64,000 bases of DNA from Akkermansia muciniphila (lineage in GTDB: Bacteria > Verrucomicrobiota > Verrucomicrobiia > Verrucomicrobiales > Akkermansiaceae): positions 1 through 64,000 of the forward strand of contig SFDX01000015.1 of the NCBI GenBank assembly GCA_004557455.1, in the 5' to 3' direction. The notes beneath the pieces are model-generated. The model was not told the DNA's origin. It worked only from the letters and a program-made list of their open reading frames with translations, and ran no database searches. Made by a program: the position numbers and the translations under genes. Shown one piece after another: positions 1-7,846 of the stretch (the stretch's first letter is position 1; each line of letters opens with the position of its first letter).

Positions 1-1
1 C

Positions 2-166
2 CGCCTCCTCGCGCTCTCCGAGATTGCCTGGACCCCCGCGCAGCTGCCCGACGGCTCCCGCCGCGATGCGGATGAATTCGCCGCCCGCCTCCGTGCCCAG
101 CTACCGTACCTCGACGCGCAGCGCGTCAACTACCGGGAGGAATCCGGCAAGCCCCGTCTGGATTAG
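2..166 (+). CDS. Beta-N-acetylhexosaminidase (GH20), C-terminal end only
   Basis: The window opens inside a gene; the second frame is open to a TAG at 164-166 and encodes 54 residues. The reading RLLALSEIAWTP, then a DEFAARL segment, then LPYLDAQRVNYR matches the conserved C-terminal end of the GH20 catalytic domain, where the tryptophan of the 'AE-x-AW-TP' motif helps line the GlcNAc pocket. The family removes terminal GlcNAc or GalNAc from glycans, for example mucin. The link to nagA at 46935 is functional only; the two are not neighbours. The call rests on a short tail, so the exact subfamily cannot be given. Confidence 0.75.
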   Translation, partial: RLLALSEIAWTPAQLPDGSRRDADEFAARLRAQLPYLDAQRVNYREESGKPRLD

Positions 167-182
167 GCAGGGCAGCCCCGGG

Positions 183-221
183 GGCGGGCGTGAGATCCTT
201 GAAAAGAAAGCGCGGGAATAG
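183..221 (+). repeat. GGREILEKK-encoding repeat, copy 1
   Basis: Bases 183-209 can be read as GGREILEKK, followed by ARE and a stop at 219-221. A second copy lies at 1451-1477. The two copies differ at five positions, all third codon positions in this frame, which suggests that both descend from coding DNA. No complete gene is visible around this copy. It lies between the hexosaminidase stop and the promoter at 338. Confidence 0.4.
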
Positions 222-337
222 CAAGGAGGTGTTCCGAGCTTACACTCCAGAATTAGCTCTAACGGACTGAATTTCTCATATCAGGAGGGGAAAATGAAGT
301 TTTTTTAAGATTTTTTGCCATCCGACGACAAAATCGC

Positions 338-366
338 TTGACAGGCGTGACGGGATGTTGTAAATT
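338..366 (+). promoter_or_regulatory. Sigma-70-type promoter
   Basis: TTGACA (338-343), a 17-bp spacer, then TAAATT (361-366). The expected transcription start is about 373, which is exactly an ATG that opens a 10-codon frame. It would drive the tandem small-protein genes at 402 and 919. Confidence 0.65.
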
Positions 367-372
367 GAGGCC

Positions 373-405
373 ATGAACGAAACTTCTACCCCACTAAGAC
401 CATGA
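373..405 (+). CDS. Possible 10-codon leader minigene
   Basis: ATG at 373 encodes MNETSTPLRP and stops with TGA at 403-405, which overlaps the ATG of the next gene (ATGA at 402-405). The -10 box ends 6 nt before this ATG, the same spacing seen at several other genes here, so a leaderless start is plausible and would couple translation of the peptide to the gene at 402. It could equally be chance in a short untranslated leader. There is no homology evidence. Confidence 0.3.
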   Translation: MNETSTPLRP

Positions 406-872
406 AAATGAAAAAGTATCTGCTGATATTCTTTGTTGTATTGAGTCTATGTGCTCTTTCCGCGTATCTTTCCTGTTTATCAATAAAGAGGGTAAGGGCA
501 ATGGAACGTTCCTATTCAGATAGTCTGGCAATAAGCTACATAAACAGCGAGGTGGAAAAACTCACAATATCCGTAGGAAGTGATAACATCGGTTTCATTT
601 CCCGGGGATCTGAAATTGTGATGAAATGGCTTATCTGTGTTCCCAAGGATTGTACTTCCGAGGACCTCCCATATCAATTGGATCACCTCCGGGATGACTT
701 GATTAGGCGTATGTGGACTTGTGCATGCTGCTCCCCCGATCTGGATGTGTCATGGGAATCAAGGCGACAGCCTCCGGATTGGGTAAAGGATGAATTAATG
801 AATCGGCAATCTGAATATGCTTGTTATTATGAGGTGATTGTACGGTATCGTGGGATTATTTATCGGCAATGA
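402..872 (+). CDS. Membrane-anchored small protein, tandem paralog A
   Basis: A 156-residue protein of unknown function. It begins MKMKKYLL followed by a strongly hydrophobic segment (about residues 5-25), which is either a signal anchor or an uncleaved signal peptide, so the rest should be periplasmic. The soluble part contains a Cys-rich stretch, CACC, near residue 107. The protein is clearly paralogous to the next gene (919): both share MKKY, the hydrophobic core ending in Leu-Ser, an SYSD motif and a predicted helix after it. The base composition is AT-rich compared with the core genes, which suggests acquired DNA. There is no Shine-Dalgarno site; the start may be coupled to the upstream minigene. 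Confidence 0.6.
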   Translation: MKMKKYLLIFFVVLSLCALSAYLSCLSIKRVRAMERSYSDSLAISYINSEVEKLTISVGSDNIGFISRGSEIVMKWLICVPKDCTSEDLPYQLDHLRDDLIRRMWTCACCSPDLDVSWESRRQPPDWVKDELMNRQSEYACYYEVIVRYRGIIYRQ

Positions 873-918
873 TCGGAGTTCTGTTTTATCAAAGGAGATT
901 ACACCCCTAATCCGGAAA

Positions 919-1353
919 ATGAAGAAGTATGTACTGATATCCCTCATCGTTTTGAGTCTGTGTTCTCTTTCCGTGTATCTTACTTATTCTTTAGCAGAGA
1001 AATTAAGATCAAATCTGCTCTCATATTCAGATAAACTTGCAGCCGGTTACATAGATGGTCAAATAAAGAATCTTGCGAAATCAACAGGTTACGATGAGAA
1101 CTGTTTATTTGTTGTCGGGTTGGGCGTTGAGGGGCAATGGCGTCTCTTTCCCGAATCTCGTGCAATTGAGGATCGCCCACCTCAATCTGCCGAACTCCGC
1201 CGTCAATTAGATCAACTCCGGGATAAATTGATTGAGGAAATGTCGACATTGGAGTGCACTCCCGATATAGATGTATCGTGTGAGGAATATCGTCAGGATT
1301 GTTATAAGGTTACTGTAAGGTACAAGGGCGTTAAGGTTAATTGCCGGTTTTGA
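919..1353 (+). CDS. Membrane-anchored small protein, tandem paralog B
   Basis: A 144-residue paralog of the preceding gene, unknown function. The ATG at 919 is preferred over an in-frame ATG at 838 because it aligns with the paralog's MKKY start, and because 838 would place 27 extra residues before the hydrophobic anchor (about residues 4-22). AAAGGAG at 891-897 is rather distant from this start. The SYSDKLAAGYIDGQI segment corresponds to SYSDSLAISYINSEV in the first copy. It contains several cysteines in the last third (ECTPDIDVSC, DCYKVTV), a possible disulfide-bearing periplasmic domain. The pair probably arose by local gene duplication. Confidence 0.6.
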   Translation: MKKYVLISLIVLSLCSLSVYLTYSLAEKLRSNLLSYSDKLAAGYIDGQIKNLAKSTGYDENCLFVVGLGVEGQWRLFPESRAIEDRPPQSAELRRQLDQLRDKLIEEMSTLECTPDIDVSCEEYRQDCYKVTVRYKGVKVNCRF

Positions 1354-1450
1354 GTAGGAGGAATGGCACCCCGTCGGATTTTATGCTTGCTCTGCACTAT
1401 GTTTCGTTTCCGGAAAAGAATACAGTCGGTGGTTGAACACTGCCGCCTCG

Positions 1451-1478
1451 GGAGGCCGCGAAATCCTCGAAAAGAAAG
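1451..1478 (+). repeat. GGREILEKK-encoding repeat, copy 2
   Basis: Bases 1451-1477 encode GGREILEKK in frame and match 183-209 with five differences, all at third codon positions. The same frame stays open upstream to a TAG near 1357, so this may be a small or decayed coding region just before the lipoprotein gene. No product can be named. Confidence 0.4.
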
Positions 1479-1490
1479 TATATTGTGTAA

Positions 1491-2228
1491 ATGAAAAAGA
1501 TATTTTTATGGATATTATTTATGGGCACGATTACACTTTTTGTTTCGTGCAAAAAGTGTAGTGACTTTCAAGTCCTGAACTTCAGTGATTCCGATTGGGA
1601 GGAGGTCGACCCTTTCGACGCGAACGCTATTCTCATGTCAGATGTGGCGTTATTACTTGAGAAATATCAGCAACATCAGAATTTATCTCTTTCTGAAGAG
1701 GAAATTCAGGTATTTTATGATCGGCTGCTTCAAAATACTCAGTTTTTTAGACCCGGTGAGGAAGACAAACCCACTATGCCCCTCACCTGTAAAGGAAAGC
1801 CTGTAATCTTAACAGAAGAGGAAAGTTTAGAAAAACAGCATATGCTTCTGTCCTGGACGGAAGGCAGGCTGTCGCAATTTCAGCCCGAGGCTTTCAGTGA
1901 AAAAACGAAAGGCTATTTCCATATGCTCGGAGTAAAAGCCGACTTGAACGGGGTTGCGTTTGCTTTGACTGAGAATACAAAAACGGAAACGCCGATGGAT
2001 TCTCTTATTCGGCTGGCAATAAGGCGCAATTTGACGGATTGGGAGTGCAGAGGTGAGGCAAAATTGTATTGGTGGACATATAATAATCAACGTTCACTCT
2101 TGTACATTACGCACAGAGTAGCCATCATTTTTTGCGAAAAGTCGCCGGAAGAAGTAGAAGTTGTTTTTTGCCTGAATAGGGGATATTTTCTGAGTAGGCC
2201 ACCGAGAGCAGATGAGGAAGAGGACTAA
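1491..2228 (+). CDS. Predicted lipoprotein, unknown function
   Basis: A 245-residue protein with a type II signal peptide: MKK, a hydrophobic core, then the lipobox LFVSC with the lipidated Cys at residue 20, followed by KKCSDF. The mature protein should sit in the inner or outer membrane facing the periplasm. The rest is acidic and helical (many Glu and Leu) and ends in a Glu/Asp tail; no known domain was recognised. Codon usage is AT-rich, like the two preceding genes, so the three form one atypical patch. There is no clear Shine-Dalgarno site (GTGTAAATG). Possibly strain-specific. Confidence 0.6.
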   Translation: MKKIFLWILFMGTITLFVSCKKCSDFQVLNFSDSDWEEVDPFDANAILMSDVALLLEKYQQHQNLSLSEEEIQVFYDRLLQNTQFFRPGEEDKPTMPLTCKGKPVILTEEESLEKQHMLLSWTEGRLSQFQPEAFSEKTKGYFHMLGVKADLNGVAFALTENTKTETPMDSLIRLAIRRNLTDWECRGEAKLYWWTYNNQRSLLYITHRVAIIFCEKSPEEVEVVFCLNRGYFLSRPPRADEEED

Positions 2229-2399
2229 GGTCTCGTCTGCGAAATCAGAGCACCACCTTGCTATCCGCACATTTTCCCGGGATTCCGTGCACTCCCGATG
2301 CGTCCATGCAGCTGCGCACCGGTACTCGGCTGTATTCTTTCAAGAACCGAAACATAACATAGGGCAGGCATAAAATCCTGCGGGGTGCAGAGAATAGAA

Positions 2400-2428
2400 T
2401 TGACAAGCCCGGCTGCATATGCGATAAT
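2400..2428 (+). promoter_or_regulatory. Sigma-70-type promoter upstream of the ECF sigma operon or an ncRNA
   Basis: TTGACA (2400-2405), a 17-bp spacer, GATAAT (2423-2428). The predicted start is about 2435. The next gene begins at 2689, leaving an unusually long untranslated stretch. Confidence 0.55.
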
Positions 2429-2688
2429 CCTCTTTCCACCCCGTCCGGAATTGTCCCGGGCGAGTGTGTCAGAGAAAGGTACACACCTCAGTCCTGTCGG
2501 AGTATCAATGACCTTTTATGCCATATCGACTCACATGGAGCTGCCTCGAGCGTTCGGCCCTCCTCTTGTTGCATTTTCAGGCAGCGAACGGGCCCGATTC
2601 GGCGCGCCTGATTTGACGGAGGGACGTTTTTTCTGACATATCTTCAACTTTTTTTCGTTACAGGGCCCCGCAGAATCGTTTATTTATA
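2429..2688 (+). other. About 250-nt non-coding stretch: long 5' leader or candidate small RNA
   Basis: The stretch follows a good promoter and has no convincing reading frame. It contains a small CGGGCCCG-centred hairpin near 2590 and ends in a T6 run (2627-2632) and a second T-rich run (2648-2656). It could be the leader of the sigma factor mRNA or an independent small RNA. The region 2229-2399 before it holds nothing I can identify. Confidence 0.3.
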
Positions 2689-3270
2689 ATGAAGATGGAC
2701 AACCATGCACATGCAGAACCCCGCCCGGGTGCGCCGGAAACGCCCCTGGAGAGCTGTGTTGCATGGTTTCGGGAGCAACAGCGCGTCCTGGCAGCCTTTG
2801 CGGAATTACAAGCCGCGGGCATGTTGGAGGCGGAGGAGTTGCTATCCGAAGCCCTCAAGCGGGTAGCCGCTGCCGTGGTGCACGGAGCGGTGCCCCCGCA
2901 CCCGGAGAAGCTGACTCCCTACTGTCTTCGCGTCATCCGCAACGCCGCCATCGATGCCAAGAAAAGGCACGAGATACGCCGCCGCACGGAGCTCGCCTAC
3001 GCCAAGGAAGATGAGACTGCGGCGCGCGGGGTTCGCCCGGGGGATCCCCTCGCGACGGCGGAGCTGCGGGATGACTGTCAACGGGCCATGCAGATGCTGC
3101 GACAGCTACCGCCTGTGCTTGCCGAGGTGGTACTGCTGCGCATCTGGCAGGATATGAACTATCGGGACATCGGCGAGGTGCTGGGCATACCGGTCACCAC
3201 CGCGCAGAGTCGTTACAGTACCGCCATCACGCGGCTCCAAACCCTATTCCACCATCATCATGAATCATAA
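2689..3270 (+). CDS. ECF-type RNA polymerase sigma factor
   Basis: A 193-residue sigma-70 family protein of the extracytoplasmic function class. Region 2 spans about residues 20-100, with the helix YCLRVIRNAAIDAKKR corresponding to the 2.4 recognition area. Region 4 (about 130-185) has the standard pattern LPPVLAEVVLLR, then MNYRDIGEVLGIP, then TAQSRYSTAITRL. A linker of about 25 residues joins them. The gene overlaps the next one by 11 bp, as expected for a sigma and its membrane partner. The second ATG at 2695 is also possible. The likely role is to direct transcription of this operon, and perhaps envelope genes elsewhere, in response to a periplasmic signal. Confidence 0.85.
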   Translation: MKMDNHAHAEPRPGAPETPLESCVAWFREQQRVLAAFAELQAAGMLEAEELLSEALKRVAAAVVHGAVPPHPEKLTPYCLRVIRNAAIDAKKRHEIRRRTELAYAKEDETAARGVRPGDPLATAELRDDCQRAMQMLRQLPPVLAEVVLLRIWQDMNYRDIGEVLGIPVTTAQSRYSTAITRLQTLFHHHHES

Positions 3271-3706
3271 GCAAGAGGAGATCGAAAACCTGTTGAGGGG
3301 CATGCCCCTCCCCGAGCTGCCGAGTGAGCAGGCCCGGCGGCTGGAGGACGATTTCATCCGCCAATTCCAAGCCGAGCTTGCGCCGCCGACGCGCTCCTAC
3401 GCGGCCCCGTTCTTGGCTGCGGCAGCCGTTCTGCTGTTTGCCTTGGTCGTCGGCCTGTGGTACGAGATGACACGCCCCCCGATCGGTGTGGCCCCCGTAG
3501 CCTCCGTGAAGCCTGCGGCCTCCCCTGTCATTCCCGCGGTCAGCAAGCGCTTCTGCTCCGCCGAGCTGAAGGGGCGCACCGCCGGGGGACGCTGCTACAC
3601 CGTGCACAGCGAGCGCCGCGTGTGCCTGCCACCCTCCGGCGGCTGCTCCGTCTGCGTGACCATCCCCGAAAGCACCGAAATCATCATCCCGGACGAACCG
3701 ATCTGA
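3260..3706 (+). CDS. Single-pass membrane protein, putative anti-sigma factor
   Basis: A 148-residue protein that starts inside the sigma gene. An acidic cytoplasmic segment (residues 1-46) is followed by one membrane helix (about 49-67, AAPFLAAAAVLLFALVVGLW) and a periplasmic tail. The topology and position match anti-sigma factors, but I see no zinc-binding HxxxCxxC motif in the cytoplasmic part, so it would be a non-ZAS type. The periplasmic tail has five cysteines, including CSVC, a possible redox or disulfide sensor. Its TGA overlaps the next ATG (TGATG at 3704-3708), which implies translational coupling. The function is inferred from context. Confidence 0.6.
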   Translation: MNHKQEEIENLLRGMPLPELPSEQARRLEDDFIRQFQAELAPPTRSYAAPFLAAAAVLLFALVVGLWYEMTRPPIGVAPVASVKPAASPVIPAVSKRFCSAELKGRTAGGRCYTVHSERRVCLPPSGGCSVCVTIPESTEIIIPDEPI

Positions 3707-4401
3707 TGTCCCACCGTATCACCATTCTCTTCAGCACGCTGCTCCTGCTTCTGCTCTCCGTTGTATGGGGGGCGGCCCCCGCTGCCCTGCGCGTCACCTT
3801 CGGGGTGGTGGGGGTGGAGGACCCGGAGGGGCGCGGGCTTATCGTCACCCGACTGGTGCGGCTCAGCCCGGCGGAGAAAGCGGGGGTGCGGCCCACCGAT
3901 ATGCTGCTGAACGTAGCGGGCAAGCCCGTGCCCACCCGCCCCGCCTTGGTCGATGCCTTGGCGGATAAGAACCCGGGCGATGAAGTACCCGTCATTCTGC
4001 TGCGCGACGGGCGCGAGAAGCGGCTGACCGTGACGCTGGGTGAGCGTGCCCCCGGGGACCCGGCCGCCTCCCGCGCCGCAGACCCCATCAGTGCCGAGAA
4101 GATGGCCTTCATCATCGAGTGCCAGAAGCGCCTCGCTCGCATGCTGTCCGGGGAGAAGCCGGACACGAGGCTGCTGCTGGAGCTGGGGGCCCAAATCCGC
4201 ACCGCGACCGGCGGCCTGGCGGGGGCAGGCTCCACCACGCTCCGTTATACCGATGCACAGGGGATGATTACCCTCACCGTTACCCCCGCCGCTGTGGATG
4301 TGGAAGCCGGGGGCATTCACTACTCCGTCACCGACGGGCAAGAGACATCGGCGCTCCCTGCCGAGCTGCGCGCTCGTCTCTACCGACTCAGCCAACCATG
4401 A
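3706..4401 (+). CDS. Secreted or periplasmic PDZ-domain protein
   Basis: A 231-residue protein with a signal peptide (MSHRITILFSTLLLLLLSVVWG). A PDZ domain covers about residues 28-105: GVVGVEDPEGRGLIVTRL, SPAEKAGVRPTDMLLNVAGKPV and the VPVILLRDGREKRLTVTLGE strand are typical of HtrA/DegS-type PDZ folds that bind C-terminal peptides. No protease domain is attached. The C-terminal half is not recognised. It starts by one-base overlap with the preceding stop and ends with an ATGA overlap into the ankyrin gene. A role in presenting or sensing misfolded envelope peptides to the anti-sigma protein would fit, but is inference. Confidence 0.75.
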   Translation: MSHRITILFSTLLLLLLSVVWGAAPAALRVTFGVVGVEDPEGRGLIVTRLVRLSPAEKAGVRPTDMLLNVAGKPVPTRPALVDALADKNPGDEVPVILLRDGREKRLTVTLGERAPGDPAASRAADPISAEKMAFIIECQKRLARMLSGEKPDTRLLLELGAQIRTATGGLAGAGSTTLRYTDAQGMITLTVTPAAVDVEAGGIHYSVTDGQETSALPAELRARLYRLSQP

Positions 4402-7400
4402 AGACACCCCTCATCTTTCTGCTGGCCGCCCTCAGCGTAGGCGCCCAAAACGCCTCGCCCGGTGGGGAGGCTCCCCGCGTCAGTGACAGATTGATCATCG
4501 ATGCCAAGCTCATCGAATTAGCCCTCCCCGGCCTGAGCGAAGAGCAGTTGCAATGCGCCGCCGAGTTGGGCAAGGTGCGGGACCGCGCCGCGCTCATCGA
4601 CATTCTGCACCGCCGCCTTGCTGCGCCGGATCTCTCACCGGATGATGCACTGCTGTATATCTGTATTCTGAACCGCTGGTGCGGGCATGAGTGTGAGCTG
4701 GAATCCGCCCGCTTGCTCGGCGCCCTGGCACGGGCGATGGAGCGCGGTGACACGCCGGAGACGCTGATGCCGCGTCTGCGCCGCTTGCATGGCCTGCACC
4801 CCTCCGCGCTGCGTGCGTTGCTGAACAACCGTGCCCCCGTGCCCCCTGCCGTCGCCCCTCGCCGGGTGGAGGCCGCGCCACTGCGGGCACTCGATGACCC
4901 GGCGGCGGCGCTCCGCGAGATGCCGGATGCCTCGGCGGTTGCTCTGCCTGCCTGGCGGGATGATCTCCTGGGCGCCCCCGGTACCGCAGCGCAGGATTTG
5001 CAGCACCTGCGGGAGCAGTTGGAGCAACCGAGGCTCGGCACCCTGCTGGCCTTCGCCCTCAAGGAGGCCGAGGCCGCCCTGCCGGAGGACTTCTTCCGCG
5101 CCCGCATGGGGGTGGAGGGTTATGATGAGTTCACCACCGCCGTATCCGTTACCCTGCTGCGGGACGGTATCGACATCGTCCTCACCCCTCAGGGGCCCCG
5201 CTTCTCGATGGATGATGCGGACCTGCGTGCGCGCTCCCGCGCCTTGCAACTCGCACTGCACCGCTGCGTGTTGCGCCTGGCTTTGGCAGAGCGCGACGGC
5301 AAGCGAGAGGAGCTGCTACGCGATGCGAAGAGCTTGGCGGGGCTGCTGAACCGCTGCAATGCCTGGCCCCTGCTGCTCAACCAGTACGAACTGCGCGGGG
5401 TGAGTCCCGCGGCTCTGCATGCGCTGGTGCGGGACTTCCGCGGGCCCGCCACGCTGCGCCGTGCCATGGTGCTCACCCTGCTGCGGGATGACCCGGCGGG
5501 GCGTCTCGCGACGCTCGCGGGGGAGGGGGAGCTTGCGGGTGAGACCTTCCTCGCGCTGCTGGACCCACAGAGAAGCCCGGAGGAGAAGTCGGAGCTGCGC
5601 CGCGAGGCCTCCCGGGCTGTGGGGCTCGACCTGCCGCCGCTGTGCTTGGGAGAGGCCCTGCCGGCACGCACGCGCCTGTGGTACACCGCCGTGGCCGCTC
5701 AGCTTTACCCGGAGGCTTGGGAGACCTTGGTCGCCCTGGGACCCGCCTCACAGATATCGGAGTTCAATCGCCGCTGCGGGGACTGCATGCCGCGCGCGGC
5801 CAAGCTTGCGCTCATCGAGAAGTTAGCAGAGGAAGAACAACGCCCGGAGGCAACGCGGCTGGCGGCGGAATGGTTGGCGCGCCTGAACTCCGGGGTGGAG
5901 CTCGGTTCGCAGGCGCTGGCGGAGAAGTTGCGTTCGTACATTGCCCCTGCGCCGCTTCCCGCGCAGCGTCCCGCTTTGGTAGAGGGGGAGTACGAGTGGC
6001 ACCCCATCGGGCGCCGTCCCTTCCGCGGCGGCATTGTCGCGCTCAGGACGCAGCCCCTCACCCTCGATCCGCTCAGCACCCCCATCGTTCTGCGCACGGA
6101 GCAGGGGGCCACGCAGGCTCTGCCGCTCTCGCAGCTCAGTGAGGAGGATGCGGAACATGTGCAGGATTGGCTTGCTCGCAACCGCTTGGTTCCCTGGCAT
6201 TTGACGAACCGCCGAGGCGTGGGGCAGCAGCCTGCCGTGCTGCTCGGGCGCGCGGAGCGCTTCATCCCCTGTGAGGGGATGGATCTGGTGCGCGCGCTGC
6301 GCTTCGGGGCGGATTACGCGGGGGAGGGGCAGTTGCTCCTGCGCCTGGCGGATGCCTCGTGGCAGAGCGTGGGGCGCCGCGAGCTCAGCGACGAGGAGTG
6401 GGAGCGCGGGCTCCGCAGTGTGCGGGAGGCCGAGGGGCTCCGCCTGCTCGGGTCGCCGCTCGGGGGCGGGGCAGGGCTGCTTCGCGTGGAGGAGCCGCAG
6501 CACGGTTCGCATGCGGTGGAGGGTATGGCGCAACTGCGTTGTTTCCGTTCGCGGGAGGAAGCTCTCGCTGTGGCGGAGGCGGAGGGGCTGCCCCTGCTGC
6601 AGTGGGAGCTGGGTGCCCCGGGCAGCGAGGCGGAGCGTCTGTGGCAGCGGCGCATGAGCGATCCCATGCTCGTGGACCTCTGTAACCGCTCCTGCGCGCT
6701 GTGGGGCAGCCGCGGTTCGGGTGCGGCTGAGGGTACCCTGAAGCTGTCGGCGGGGGATGCCTCTGTCTCTGCTTCCACGCTGCCGCCTCCTGCGGAGGAT
6801 CTCCCCCTCTCTCGCTTGCTGCAACTCATTCGGGAGGGGCGTGTGGACGAGGTGCGTGCCTTGGTCACGGAGAAAAAGGCCCTGTTGCATTCAAGGAATG
6901 TCAATGGTCAAACCCCGCTGGCCTGTGCCGTGGTGTGCGGGCAGCAGGAGGTGATCGCGGTGCTGATGGAGCAGGGGGCCGATCCCCTGGATACCGGCGG
7001 CGGGTATCCTCCGCTTTGTGAGGCTGCGGCGCGCCGCCTGCCGCTGCAACAGCTCTTCTTTGATTACGGCTATACGCCGGACCGATGTGAGGAGGAAACG
7101 GGCTGCGGGCTCATCCCCGCCTTGTTCCGAGGCGATGTTCCCGATGCATCGGAGGTCTTGGCGCGCGTGGATGAGCTGCTGACTGCAGGGGCGGATATCA
7201 ATGCGCCTGCCTCTCCCGACGGGACGACGGCGCTGGAGCGTGCCATCGCGCTGCGGCGTGCGGACTTGGTGCTCGGGCTCATGCAGCGCGGGGCGGATGC
7301 GCGCGGGCTCCGCTCGGTCGAGGGGGAGATTTATCCCCTGCCCATCGGGTTGATTCGCGACCGAAAAGCTGTGCCTCGGGAGGTGCTCGTGGCGCTGCTC

Positions 7401-7841
7401 AAGGGCGGTTACGACCCGAATACCACCTCGCCTGCTACCTCGCGCAGCATGCTCAGCATGGCCGTTAAGGAGGGGGATGTTGAGCTGGTGCGCTTGCTCC
7501 TGGAGCGCGGCGCCAATGCCAACACGCACGTCGGGCCTTGGTCGGTGCTGATGTATGCCGCCTGGCAGACGGGGGCACTTGCCTGCTCCGGGGAAAGTGA
7601 GGAGGAGCATGAGACTGTCGTGCGGAAACAACTCGCCATCGCGCAGCTTTTGTTGGACCACGGCGCGGATGTCAATGCCACGACTGTCTTCGGCGGGACC
7701 TCTGTCAGCGTGCTGGATTTCGCGATGCTGCGTCTCCCCGTCGACGGCTCGGAGGAAATGCCTTGCTGCGCCGACCCGCGTTTCGCTCGCTTCCTCGAGG
7801 AGCGCGGCGGCAAACACTTGAACTCGTCTTCTAACCATTGA
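4398..7841 (+). CDS. Large secreted ankyrin-repeat protein
   Basis: A 1147-residue protein with an N-terminal signal peptide (MKTPLIFLLAALSVGA). Residues about 25-800 are leucine/alanine-rich and probably helical, without a recognised domain. From about residue 834 onward there are ankyrin repeats: NVNGQTPLACAVVCGQQEVI, a LMEQGADPLDTGG loop, LLTAGADINAPASPDGTTALE, LLERGANANTH and LLLDHGADVNATT. Ankyrin repeats mediate protein-protein contacts. The start overlaps the PDZ gene stop (ATGA, 4398-4401). The operon context suggests a periplasmic or surface scaffold under ECF sigma control. The coding density and GC-rich codons match the core genome. Confidence 0.8.
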   Translation: MKTPLIFLLAALSVGAQNASPGGEAPRVSDRLIIDAKLIELALPGLSEEQLQCAAELGKVRDRAALIDILHRRLAAPDLSPDDALLYICILNRWCGHECELESARLLGALARAMERGDTPETLMPRLRRLHGLHPSALRALLNNRAPVPPAVAPRRVEAAPLRALDDPAAALREMPDASAVALPAWRDDLLGAPGTAAQDLQHLREQLEQPRLGTLLAFALKEAEAALPEDFFRARMGVEGYDEFTTAVSVTLLRDGIDIVLTPQGPRFSMDDADLRARSRALQLALHRCVLRLALAERDGKREELLRDAKSLAGLLNRCNAWPLLLNQYELRGVSPAALHALVRDFRGPATLRRAMVLTLLRDDPAGRLATLAGEGELAGETFLALLDPQRSPEEKSELRREASRAVGLDLPPLCLGEALPARTRLWYTAVAAQLYPEAWETLVALGPASQISEFNRRCGDCMPRAAKLALIEKLAEEEQRPEATRLAAEWLARLNSGVELGSQALAEKLRSYIAPAPLPAQRPALVEGEYEWHPIGRRPFRGGIVALRTQPLTLDPLSTPIVLRTEQGATQALPLSQLSEEDAEHVQDWLARNRLVPWHLTNRRGVGQQPAVLLGRAERFIPCEGMDLVRALRFGADYAGEGQLLLRLADASWQSVGRRELSDEEWERGLRSVREAEGLRLLGSPLGGGAGLLRVEEPQHGSHAVEGMAQLRCFRSREEALAVAEAEGLPLLQWELGAPGSEAERLWQRRMSDPMLVDLCNRSCALWGSRGSGAAEGTLKLSAGDASVSASTLPPPAEDLPLSRLLQLIREGRVDEVRALVTEKKALLHSRNVNGQTPLACAVVCGQQEVIAVLMEQGADPLDTGGGYPPLCEAAARRLPLQQLFFDYGYTPDRCEEETGCGLIPALFRGDVPDASEVLARVDELLTAGADINAPASPDGTTALERAIALRRADLVLGLMQRGADARGLRSVEGEIYPLPIGLIRDRKAVPREVLVALLKGGYDPNTTSPATSRSMLSMAVKEGDVELVRLLLERGANANTHVGPWSVLMYAAWQTGALACSGESEEEHETVVRKQLAIAQLLLDHGADVNATTVFGGTSVSVLDFAMLRLPVDGSEEMPCCADPRFARFLEERGGKHLNSSSNH

Positions 7842-7846
7842 TTGTG

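Noticed and set aside
2245..2636. Two overlapping short frames on opposite strands before the sigma gene
   Set aside because: No protein-like composition, no start signals, and the region is better explained as non-coding.
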